DNA from: Vibrio breoganii
GTDB taxonomy: Bacteria > Pseudomonadota > Gammaproteobacteria > Enterobacterales > Vibrionaceae
NCBI RefSeq assembly: GCF_001677275.1
Contig: NZ_CP016178.1
Span: forward strand, 930,001 to 994,000
DNA length: 64,000 bases
Direction of reading: 5' to 3'
The position numbers and the translations under genes are program-made. Below, in pieces: positions 53,993 through 61,247 of the stretch. How positions within the stretch are numbered: position 1 is the first letter of the stretch; every line of letters starts with the position of its first letter. The notes under the pieces are model-generated. The model made no database searches, was not told the DNA's origin, and saw nothing but the letters and a program-made list of their open reading frames with translations.

Positions 53993-55455
53993 AGTTCTCG
54001 TACGAAGGTAATCAAAGGAAGGGTAAAGCGTCGAGTGCTGCCGTCATGCGCTTGCCATTCAATGTGTTGCTGTTGCTGCTCGTCGATAGAAGCCGGCACA
54101 CCTTGCTCACAGGCTATTTTAACGTAAGTCAGCATTTCATCTAAACCATATTGAATCGGAAATTGTTCGATAACCTGTGCCAATGTCGCTTGTCCCGATG
54201 GGTTTTGTAGACATTGCTGAATCTGACGCTGTAGCGCATACTCGTCAATACGACTCACTTCAAACAAGCGACTAAGATCCACGTTCGGATCTTCGCGCTC
54301 TTCGACTATGTGCGAATCCAACGCCTCTATTACTGCTGGCTGATAGAGTGAGCGACTGGTTAGTGCAGATATAGCAGCTTGAAAGCTATCGATATAATAA
54401 AACTCTTTTTCTTGCTGCTGTTCATTTTCAATCGAGCGATGGGTGTGCATCTCAAAGTCGCGAATCAATTCTAGGATGCGTTTATTGTCTTGAGATTGCT
54501 CTTGAATGTACCGCTTCAGCTGATCGGTAATTTGTTGTTTGGTGCGATTGACTTTGGTGCCCGCATCCAGCAAGTAGCTATAGAGATGCTGCAATAACTC
54601 ATCATTAGTGACAAACTCTAGGCCCCCATCGAGCTTTAGCAGGCTCTTTAAATCTTGGCGCAAGCTATCACGCATATCACCACGCATCAATATTTCAAAA
54701 AATGCACTGAATGACTTTCCTTCATCAGAGCCATCTATCACGTCCTGATCACCAAACACCTCATCTAGCATTCCCCCTTTATGCAGATTAGTCTGGGTGA
54801 TCTTTTTACGCGTTTCTTTATCAAGATAACGGAAATTAGCTTCAACTTGTCGGAAATCCCCCAGTAGCTGGCGAGACATATTGGAAATCAAAAACATCTT
54901 CTCTCGCACTTGCGAGCCGCTATACCCAACATCCATTCCCAATTCGACAGCTTGGATTTGCTTTTCTAGCTCTGCTTTTTTTGCTTTAAGAGTCACAAGT
55001 TTGCTCTGTTTGTCTTCGCTGGTACCGTGAACGAGGTCAGCAATAGTATCCATCAGTAATTTCAAGCGAGACTCAGTGCCAACAAAACCGCTGCCTTGCA
55101 TGTCTTCTATCCAGCGCAGCGCTTTTTCTACATCCGGCAATAAATCACACTCAATCTCATCTCCCTGATGTGGTAAATACTTACGTAGATACCCACCCTT
55201 TACATTGACCCAGTCTTCCAAATAGGCTTGCGCAGATTTTGGGTATTTATCGTTGCCATAAATATCGGCCAGATCGGACAGATAATAGTCGAGCAATGTG
55301 GCCAACTCTTGATAAGAAATAGAGCGACGATTCGTTTCTAGGAAAGTCTGATGAAAAAAGCTACCAATCAAAGGAAAATGAGGGGAACGTAGCAAACGCA
55401 ACGCTGTGCTATCTTCTTTTAATTGTTCGAGATATTGAAAGCTGAGTTGAACCAA
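53989..55455 (-). CDS. jetA: Wadjet kleisin-like subunit JetA (DUF3375, MukF-like)
   Basis: 488 residues, DUF3375 family. Recognisable segments: LKEDSTALRLLRSPHFPLIG, SFFHQTFLETNRRSISYQEL at the N-terminus, WIEDMQGSGFVGTESRLKLL followed by DTIADLVHGTSEDK (about 135-165), FDEVFGD-like loop GGMLDEVFGDQDV, and a long helical C-terminal half. The start appears to be TTG at 55455; no ATG or GTG is in frame upstream before a stop. It is the first gene of jetABCD, so the operon reads A-B-C-D on the minus strand. Confidence 0.93.
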   Translation of the reverse strand: MVQLSFQYLEQLKEDSTALRLLRSPHFPLIGSFFHQTFLETNRRSISYQELATLLDYYLSDLADIYGNDKYPKSAQAYLEDWVNVKGGYLRKYLPHQGDEIECDLLPDVEKALRWIEDMQGSGFVGTESRLKLLMDTIADLVHGTSEDKQSKLVTLKAKKAELEKQIQAVELGMDVGYSGSQVREKMFLISNMSRQLLGDFRQVEANFRYLDKETRKKITQTNLHKGGMLDEVFGDQDVIDGSDEGKSFSAFFEILMRGDMRDSLRQDLKSLLKLDGGLEFVTNDELLQHLYSYLLDAGTKVNRTKQQITDQLKRYIQEQSQDNKRILELIRDFEMHTHRSIENEQQQEKEFYYIDSFQAAISALTSRSLYQPAVIEALDSHIVEEREDPNVDLSRLFEVSRIDEYALQRQIQQCLQNPSGQATLAQVIEQFPIQYGLDEMLTYVKIACEQGVPASIDEQQQQHIEWQAHDGSTRRFTLPLITFVREL

Positions 55456-55606
55456 AGCGTAATCCAGTACACAACAGTAAACGGAAATTTCACTCTATCA
55501 TATTGCTAGGGTCTGTTGACCTTTTGAGGTAATTTTTGTAGCGATGTCTTCTCAATCTTGCAGGAGAACTCGCAGTGTATCTAGAGCCTGTAAGGCTATG
55601 GGCGTC

Positions 55607-55831
55607 TCACTCGCTCTCATCATCAATACACATCCACATTTCATTATTATGCCAAAAAAGCGGGGCTGCATTTCTGGCTAAGAACTCATCAACGGGCATG
55701 CCATCAATCGTAGCCTCCCTTTTCACTCTGACTTGTTTGCCATTAATCATGCGCATTTCATACTTCGCTTGCCGCTCGCGCTTAGCTTGCGCACGGATTT
55801 TTTTCTGAGCTTTAGTAAGCTTCTTAGCCAT
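55607..55831 (-). CDS. Small conserved-looking acidic/basic protein, unknown function
   Basis: 74 residues. A strongly basic N-terminus (MAKKLTKAQKKIRAQAKRER) leads to MRMINGKQVRVKREATIDGM and a C-terminal acidic end with PLFWHNNEMWMCIDDESE. I do not recognise a family. The basic helix could bind nucleic acid or ribosomes (inference). It follows the J-domain gene by 200 bases on the same strand. A frame ending in LKLDMLKALNNG terminates over its start codon, preceded by GAGGAG, suggesting either a tiny leader peptide or the tail of a lost gene. Confidence 0.6.
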   Translation of the reverse strand: MAKKLTKAQKKIRAQAKRERQAKYEMRMINGKQVRVKREATIDGMPVDEFLARNAAPLFWHNNEMWMCIDDESE

Positions 55832-56031
55832 TGTTCAGCGCCTTTAACATATCTAGTTTCAAATGATTCTCCTCTGATTGCCAGATAAGACGTGACCACT
55901 CACCGCCCTCAGATCGGGCAAGGGTTACGGCGAGATTGCTAAAACATCATTGCGATGCATGCAAAATAGCTAGTGCAGAGACCAAGGCTCTTTAAAGTCT
56001 ATTGATCCTCATCATAGCTTTCATGAAAAAA

Positions 56032-57231
56032 CTAGAAATACTCTTTCTCAAAAGAAAACAACTCCGCGGGATCCATTTTCAAAAACTGCGCCTCAAAGCG
56101 AGATGCATTAATTCGCTCTTTTAGATGTAGCTGTAAGTGCTTAATCGTCGTCACTTTTTGGCATTTTTTAAGTAACTCTTCCACATCTCTTTCTAACCTA
56201 GCTCGATATTGTTCTAAGCCTTTTGCTCGACTCGCTTTGTTACCGCCACCAAATCTATCCCAGATAATGCTCTTCAAATCGTGACCATGCTTAAGCTCTT
56301 GATATTCCTGGTTTAAATGCCAGATTTTTTCTTTAAGCGTCGCTTGCAAACGCGCAATCATATCACTATCCATGACCATCTCGTGATCAGGTAGATGCTG
56401 CTGAGCCATTAATAGTAACGCCACCACATCTTTCTCTTTCTTTGCTTGTGATAGTTGTTGCATTAAAGCGCTTTTCTCGGCCTTCTTGTTATTATCCGTC
56501 TCTTTGTCTGGATGCAACCGCTTTGCCAATTGGCGATACAGTTTTGTCATCTGTTTGTCGCTGTAAAGCACTTGACCGGTTTCGGTATGGGATGAGTTAC
56601 GACTTGCTTGTTCATCGTCATGAGAGAAGAAATCATCAGTTCCCCAGTCTATGTCATCATCCTCGTCTGATTGTGCTTCTTCCATTTGCTGCGCCATCAA
56701 AGCCTGCAAATAGTCATGAAATTGCTGAGGATCCTTAACCATCTCCCGCAGCTGATCATCAGTAAGTTGGATATCATGACCTAACATCATTGAGAGCTCT
56801 TGGCGAAAGTCATCAAGCTGCTCTTCGGTAATAGACTCCACATCTGGTTGATTCGGCGCGTCAGCCATGATCGCTTGGTTAAACGCTTCACGCAATTCAA
56901 CTATGTTAACCGGGCTGAATGGGTTAGCCTCTAATATGCTCAACTCTTCTTGAATCCAATCGTACAAAGCTTCACGTTGCACTCCTTTAATCGTTTTTCT
57001 CGGGACAAACGAAAGCAAGTGATGGATCCACTTCTCTGTCATCAAGCAAACAGCTTGCTCTTGATCTTCAGCAGACGCTTTGAAGTCATGATAGAAATCG
57101 TCTAACTTGGCTTGGTAACGCAAGTTGCGTCGTTGTTTTTTTCCGACCTCCTCCCATAAGTGATTAAGTCTATTCTTTTTGTTTTTTGAAGAGGGAGTCG
57201 CCGTTAGCGATGAGACGGTAACAGTTGTCAT
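56032..57231 (-). CDS. J-domain (DnaJ-like) protein
   Basis: 399 residues. The J-domain signature is KLYRQLAKRLHPDKETDNNK (about residues 231-250; HPD motif intact) followed by LMQQLSQAKKEKDVVALLLM. It sits in the second half of the protein, after a long charged N-terminal region (QRRNLRYQAKLDDFYHDF) and an acidic linker (DEDDDIDWGTDDFF). The C-terminal part is helical and charged. There is no zinc-finger or CTD substrate domain, so it is a type III J-protein that recruits DnaK to an unknown client. It is on the same strand as and upstream of the small protein and Wadjet. Confidence 0.8.
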   Translation of the reverse strand: MTTVTVSSLTATPSSKNKKNRLNHLWEEVGKKQRRNLRYQAKLDDFYHDFKASAEDQEQAVCLMTEKWIHHLLSFVPRKTIKGVQREALYDWIQEELSILEANPFSPVNIVELREAFNQAIMADAPNQPDVESITEEQLDDFRQELSMMLGHDIQLTDDQLREMVKDPQQFHDYLQALMAQQMEEAQSDEDDDIDWGTDDFFSHDDEQASRNSSHTETGQVLYSDKQMTKLYRQLAKRLHPDKETDNNKKAEKSALMQQLSQAKKEKDVVALLLMAQQHLPDHEMVMDSDMIARLQATLKEKIWHLNQEYQELKHGHDLKSIIWDRFGGGNKASRAKGLEQYRARLERDVEELLKKCQKVTTIKHLQLHLKERINASRFEAQFLKMDPAELFSFEKEYF

Positions 57232-57975
57232 AGTAATAAAGTGGTTAAAAAGGGTGGCAACAGTTTATCTATCACCAGTGATGAAGAAAAGCATGTAATG
57301 GGAACATTCACTTCTTTTCTTGAATACTTGTCCTACGTCCTTCCAGCAAGGGTACTGTTATTATCTTAAATCAGACAACTATGCGCCTAACAAGTTACCT
57401 GGCTAAGTTGCCTGAAGAGCTCTCAAAGAAATGGCCGACCGTAATTTCCATAAAACTGAATCAACTGGTGAAATTTCATCATGATGTCAACCCTGTGATT
57501 ACCAGTTCAGATACTCACAAACCGCCCTGTTAAATAACGAAGTCGCCGTGCAATTGCTGCCAATGCTGTTTTAAAGCTTCTTGGTGTTCTTCAATCATCG
57601 AAAGGTCTTACAATAACTGAGGCCACTGCTCTCGATCTTTGCTCATCACATGCAGTAAATGAGGCTTAATAGCACCCCATGGTACCCCCACTTTCTCTGA
57701 CCACGTTTTAAAAATGAATGATATTACGGTGAGAAAGAACGCCACACTCAAACCTAAGAAGTTTTTAGTACAAGCACGACTCGTATGGCCTTTTGATATC
57801 GCTCCCAAAATATCGAAATAGATCCGATACTCGCAATCAAAATCTTCAACTTACATTCTATGAGCAACAACTTACTCGCAAAGGTTCTCATTGCTACATC
57901 ATTGATGAGTTTGTTTATAGGTACAAATCACATGTACCATTTCACTTTTCGCACAGATCGCACGATTTGATTAAA
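57232..57975. other. About 740 bases of decayed sequence without a clear gene
   Basis: Contains a 50-codon plus-strand frame (57381-57533, beginning MRLTSYLAKLPEELSKKWP) and, on the minus strand, a 66-codon frame (57608-57808) that would continue past a TAA to 57530 as DLSMIEEHQEALKQHWQQLH. Neither is recognised. The coding-like continuation after the stop suggests a nonsense-mutated remnant. Confidence 0.4.
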
Positions 57976-58012
57976 TTGAACATTTCGTGTGACAAGTTAT
58001 AATTTCACTTGT
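57976..58012 (+). promoter_or_regulatory. Promoter with overlapping operator for a phd-type antitoxin gene
   Basis: TTGAAC (57976-57981), 16-base spacer, TATAAT (57998-58003). An inverted repeat ACAAGT...ACTTGT (57992-57997 and 58007-58012) brackets the -10 box, as expected for autorepression by a Phd/YefM antitoxin. The ribosome-binding GGAG is at 58025. Confidence 0.65.
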
Positions 58013-58035
58013 AGAACCAAGCTTGGAGATTGCTC

Positions 58036-58264
58036 ATGCACACATTAACAGCTAATGATGCGAAACGTAATTTTGGCGAGTTACTTCTTAGTGCTCAACG
58101 CGAACCGGTTAAAATTAGCAAAAACAGCAAAGACGCTGTAGTGGTTTTATGAAGATCTAGAAACCATGAAGGCTGAATACCTCAAGCATTGCTTTGAGTC
58201 TGCAGAGCAAGATTTAGCTCAAGGAAATGTAATCGATGGTGACGATTTTCTTAGTGAGCTGTAA
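58036..58264 (+). pseudogene. Phd/YefM-family antitoxin with internal deletion
   Basis: Starts MHTLTANDAKRNFGELLLSA then QREPVKISKNSKDAVVVL, the typical Phd/YefM DNA-binding half, then meets a stop. The other frame supplies the C-terminal half YEDLETMKAEYLKHCFESAE and QDLAQGNVIDGDDFLSEL. The expected join (about MKSIED) is missing, so a short deletion of about 20 bases or similar has shifted the frame. Only the DNA-binding half can be made, and it could still act as a repressor. Confidence 0.8.
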
Positions 58265-58270
58265 CCATTT

Positions 58271-58401
58271 ATGCCAAAGAACAAATACAAACTAAGCAAA
58301 TTAGCACAATCTCATTTGCAGAAAATCAAAAGCTATTCCGTTGATAATTTCTCTGAAGCACAATGGCGAAATTATAAGGAAGTACTGCTTAGCGGATTCC
58401 A
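58271..58401 (+). pseudogene. ParE-family toxin, N-terminal fragment
   Basis: Begins MPKNKYKLSKLAQSHLQKIK and continues SYSVDNFSEAQWRNYKEVLL then SGFQ, the N-terminal third of a RelE/ParE-type toxin, six bases after the antitoxin stop. It is cut at about 58401. The next 30 bases match hipA on the other strand, and then an IS605-type end begins. The active-site region is lost. Confidence 0.8.
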
Positions 58402-58435
58402 GGTACCTTACAACAATTCTATCTCGAACTTGACA

Positions 58436-58640
58436 TCCTCCCCCCGCTAAAGCAGGGAGATTCCTACCTCTAGACGGGGATGTCCCGCCACAAGAATGTT
58501 CAAGGCCACATTAGTATCGCGGTGTTCTACTCCGCATTCAGAACATGCCCATTCTCTTATTCCAAGACTTGCCCTACCTTTCGGACTGCTTGCGGGGATA
58601 GTCCCACAGCTCGAACAAATCTGGGTGGAGTACGATTCGT
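58436..58640 (-). pseudogene. TnpB C-terminal fragment with IS200/IS605 right end
   Basis: On the minus strand the frame reads YSTQICSSCGTIPASSPKGR then LGIREWACSECGVEHRDTNV and ALNILVAGHPRLEVGISLL, ending at a TAG at 58447-58449. This is the zinc finger and last RuvC Asp (HRDTNVALN) of a TnpB unlike the complete copy at 47 kb. The hairpin CTCCCTGCTTTAGCGGGGGG follows the stop, typical of such elements. The upstream part is cut by the IS630 insertion and not found beyond it. Confidence 0.85.
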
Positions 58641-58642
58641 TA

Positions 58643-59753
58643 ATACCAATTAAAGTAAAAATATGATCTAATTGAGGCTAACAAACAATTGTGAAATATT
58701 GCTATGGATAGCCTTGATAACACCGATTTCAAAAAGCTAGCGAGTCAACAAAAAACCATTCAGATGAAGGTTCGCTTACTAGCGCTTGCACACTTCAAAG
58801 AAGGTCATTCGCGAACTCAAATTGCTAAATATCTTAAAGTTAGCCGAACCAGTGTGAATAAATGGGTTAAGGCCTTTTGGAAGAAGGTTTGGAAGGGCTT
58901 CAAGAGAACCCCCGCACAGGTAGACCTGCATATATCAATGAGGAACAACGAAAACAACTCAGCGAATTCATACAGAAAGCAGCTGAATCACCGTCTGGAG
59001 GACGTCTTGTCGGTAGCGCTATACATGACTACATCGTTGAACACTTTGATAAACACTATCACCCCAATTCCATCTATTATCTCCTCGAGCACATGGGTTT
59101 TTCTTGGATAACTTCTCGTTCAAAACACCCTAAGCAATCACAGCAGATCCAAGACGATTTTAAAAAGTTCCAAATAGAAACGATCCTTAAGATCCCCGGC
59201 CATATTGAGCTAGAACAGGTTGATGTCTGGTTTCAAGATGAGGCTAGATTTGGTCAGCAGAACACAACAACTCGTCTTTGGGCAACTCGCGGAACGAGGC
59301 CTAGAGTCGTAAAACAGCAGCAATTTGAATACGCTTATTTGTTTGGCTCGGTGTGCCCAGCAAGAGGGATCGGCGAAGCAATAGTTGTTCCTTGGGTAAA
59401 CAAGGACATCATGATCAACCACCTAGAACAAATATCGAAAGCCACAGAAAAAGGTCGTCATGCAGTCGTAATAATGGATGGTGCAGGCTGGCATACGGAC
59501 GACATAGCGAACCAATTTAATAACGTCAGTATCATCAAGCTTCCTCCATACTCGCCAGAGCTGAACCCTATTGAACAAGTTTGGAGCTGGTTAAGACAAC
59601 ACTATCTAGCAAACCAAAGTTTTATTGATTATAACGACATTGTTTCGAAGGTCTGTCACGCTTGGAATGGATTTCTTGAGTGCAAAGAACGAGTATCAAA
59701 AATGTGCAAAAGGGATTGGATTGAACTGATCAGTTAATTTTCCGGAATGGTAT
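58643..59753 (+). mobile_element. IS630-family insertion sequence
   Basis: Ends ATACCAATTAAAGT (left) and the complement of GGAATGGTAT (right) form short imperfect inverted repeats, flanked by TA on both sides (58641-58642 and 59754-59755), the target and duplication used by IS630/Tc1-type elements. The length is about 1.1 kb. Confidence 0.82.
58704..59737 (+). CDS. IS630-family transposase, coded in two frames
   Basis: Frame one (58704 on) gives the helix-turn-helix SRTSVNKWVKAF. The sequence then continues in the minus-one frame from 58877 as LEEGLEGLQENPRTGRPAYI up to 59737. The shift is at a run of four T residues (58875-58878). The DDE residues are in DVWFQDEARFGQQ, AVVIMDGAGWHTDD and LPPYSPELNPIEQVWSWLRQ. 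Either a one-base deletion has inactivated it or the T run allows frameshifting; no canonical slippery heptamer is visible. Confidence 0.83.
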
Positions 59754-59757
59754 TATT

Positions 59758-59904
59758 ACGTATCTCGCACTTCGAACGCCAGACTCAGATCTTTCTAAAC
59801 AACCATTTCCACCAAGTTACTACTTACTAAGCCCAGTGCAATTCTATGACTCGGCCGATATACCTGCGTATATCAGCGCAGTTATACTCAATTTTGGAAA
59901 TTAA
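59758..59904 (+). pseudogene. 3' fragment of an unidentified gene right of the IS630 element
   Basis: 49 codons open from the IS edge: TYLALRTPDSDLSKQPFPPS then YYLLSPVQFYDSADIPAYIS and AVILNFGN. It looks coding (aromatic-rich, ordered) but I do not recognise it, and its 5' part is not on the left side of the IS, so a deletion is likely. Confidence 0.4.
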
Positions 59905-59916
59905 AAATCTAGGGTA
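59891..59916 (+). repeat. Copy A of a 26-bp direct repeat
   Basis: ATTTTGGAAATTAAAAATC then TAGGGTA matches the site at 62492-62517 in 23 of 26 positions and in the same orientation. The pair brackets the unknown gene, the recombinase tail and the AbiE pair. Confidence 0.6.
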
Positions 59917-59969
59917 AGTTAAAAGTGTCCATTGCGTTTTGGAGGCACTATGACCCTTTTTAACTTACC
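59913..59969 (+). repeat. Inverted repeat spanning a start codon
   Basis: GGTAAGTTAAAA (59913-59924) and TTTTAACTTACC (59958-59969) are perfect 12-base complements. The 33-base loop holds the ribosome-binding site GGAGG and the ATG at 59950. In the mRNA this hairpin would embrace the translation start. Confidence 0.7.
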
Positions 59970-60477
59970 GCCCACGAACCTTGCTGCACGTAACAATTGG
60001 GAGAGTTTTCTTACGATTCTTCCAATGTACACACCACTTAAAGGCGACCTGCTTGCCTCTGCAGCATTAGATCTCTCTATCGGCCCTAAACCGCTGATTT
60101 CAAGATTATCAGAACAGAATACGCTTGGCGTTCACACGCTAAGCCAGCAAGAAGCACTCATGACGACTGCGGACAAACTCTGGCACAGTTGGAAGTCCGA
60201 TCCCACTGTGAGAGTTGCATTAGCGCAATACGCAGAGGTGTGTTTGCATCAATCAGGCGATTTACTCAACGATATGGCCTTACACTATAAAGTACGCGGA
60301 TTTGGCCTGCTGAAATACTACTTCTGCGCTGTGCAAATGGGCGTATTTGACGACAAGAGCGAGCTTTGGGAACGCCATTGCATACTCGCACGCTATCGTA
60401 TTTGGGGAGAGCACCTCAATTTTTCTTACTTCAAGATGGAGTTTAAATACAATCTTGCCGGCACTAGGTTGCAATGA
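59950..60477 (+). CDS. Hypothetical protein of unknown family
   Basis: 175 residues from the ATG at 59950 with GGAGG eight bases upstream. I do not recognise a family. It appears soluble and helical (LGVHTLSQQEALMTTADKLW, LAQYAEVCLHQSGDLLNDMA), with an aromatic C-terminal third (FGLLKYYFCAVQMGVFDDKS, RYRIWGEHLNFSYFKMEFKY). The last residues (NLAGTRLQ) run into sequence of different origin, so the C-terminus could be truncated or replaced. It lies in the defence/recombination island between IS630 and AbiE. Confidence 0.55.
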   Translation: MTLFNLPPTNLAARNNWESFLTILPMYTPLKGDLLASAALDLSIGPKPLISRLSEQNTLGVHTLSQQEALMTTADKLWHSWKSDPTVRVALAQYAEVCLHQSGDLLNDMALHYKVRGFGLLKYYFCAVQMGVFDDKSELWERHCILARYRIWGEHLNFSYFKMEFKYNLAGTRLQ

Positions 60478-60499
60478 TGGCATTCAAGCGTCGCATGCA

Positions 60500-60667
60500 A
60501 ATAACGCATTTGAGCTTATCTCAATGGGGTTGATCTTTAAACCTCCCAAGAAAAATAACGCTATTGTTAAGGATGTGAAATTGGACGATACCATTCGTTA
60601 TCTGGGTGTAGGAATTGAGGATACACTGATCATTTCAAAGAAACTAATTCCCAGCAAGGTCAGATGA
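60500..60667 (+). pseudogene. Tyrosine-recombinase (integrase) C-terminal remnant
   Basis: The frame ends VKLDDTIRYLGVGIEDTLII then SKKLIPSKVR. The segment TIRYLGVxxxDxLxxSxx is the usual end of phage/ICE-type integrases, with the nucleophilic Tyr. The preceding residues (FELISMGLIFKPPKKNNAIV) do not match the family core (no R, HxLR motifs), so only the tail survives. It may mark a former integration point. Confidence 0.6.
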
Positions 60668-60795
60668 ATCACTATAAGTATGTCATTTTTAAGGAAATGT
60701 TATTTAGTCAATAAATTCAATAACTTACTGACCACTCAATCTCTATAATGTCGTATGTTTGCTTTCATATATGCCGTATTTATTCCTAACACATT

Positions 60796-60820
60796 ACTAT
60801 TAGGTTATAATACCTATACA
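60796..60820 (+). promoter_or_regulatory. Candidate promoter/operator of the AbiE pair
   Basis: TATAAT at 60806-60811 lies within AGGT-TATAAT-ACCT, a small palindrome, with CCTAA/TTAGG repeats just upstream (60785-60804). AbiEi-type antitoxins autorepress through inverted repeats, so this is a reasonable operator. A strong -35 box is not seen. Confidence 0.45.
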
Positions 60821-60841
60821 TAACAAAGTTAGGAGGTTCAA

Positions 60842-61246
60842 ATGACAGCTGTTGATCGTGTTTATCAAAAGATAAAGCGTTCGAGACGCTATGTTTTTGA
60901 GCGCAAAGACTTTGATGGTTTTGCTAGCTACGATCAAATCGGTCGAGCATTAAGGCAACTGGTTAAACAAGGTGAGTTAATAAAACTTGGTTATGGACTG
61001 TACACCAAAGCACGCATTAACGGCCTAACCGGAAGACCGATGCCCACGAACCCTGGTGGAAGTGATGCCCTGATACGTGAAATATTAAGGATGAAAGGTA
61101 TCGATTTTGAAATGGACAGCCTATCTTTACAAAGCTTATCAGGAGAAAGTACACAAATCCCATCCTCCGTTCAATACTCATGGAACCCCAAACAATTTAA
61201 TCGCAAATTGACTGTCGGTAACCGAGTATTAAACTCGCCAAGTTGA
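60842..61246 (+). CDS. AbiEi-like antitoxin (DUF6088-type winged-helix protein)
   Basis: 134 residues. The N-terminal winged helix (KIKRSRRYVFERKDFDGFAS, IGRALRQLVKQGELIKLGYG, LYTKARINGL) is typical of AbiEi/DUF6088 antitoxins that repress their own operon. The start has a strong ribosome-binding site (AGGAGG). One base separates its stop from the toxin start, consistent with a type IV toxin-antitoxin pair. The C-terminal half (PSSVQYSWNPKQFNRKLTVG) matches the transcriptional-regulator/AbiEi group. Confidence 0.82.
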   Translation: MTAVDRVYQKIKRSRRYVFERKDFDGFASYDQIGRALRQLVKQGELIKLGYGLYTKARINGLTGRPMPTNPGGSDALIREILRMKGIDFEMDSLSLQSLSGESTQIPSSVQYSWNPKQFNRKLTVGNRVLNSPS

Positions 61247-61247
61247 T

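Noticed and set aside
55500..55606. IS-end-like sequence GGGTCTGTTGACCTTTTGAGG upstream of jetA
   Set aside because: It resembles some IS termini, but no matching second end or transposase was found nearby, so it is not called as an element.
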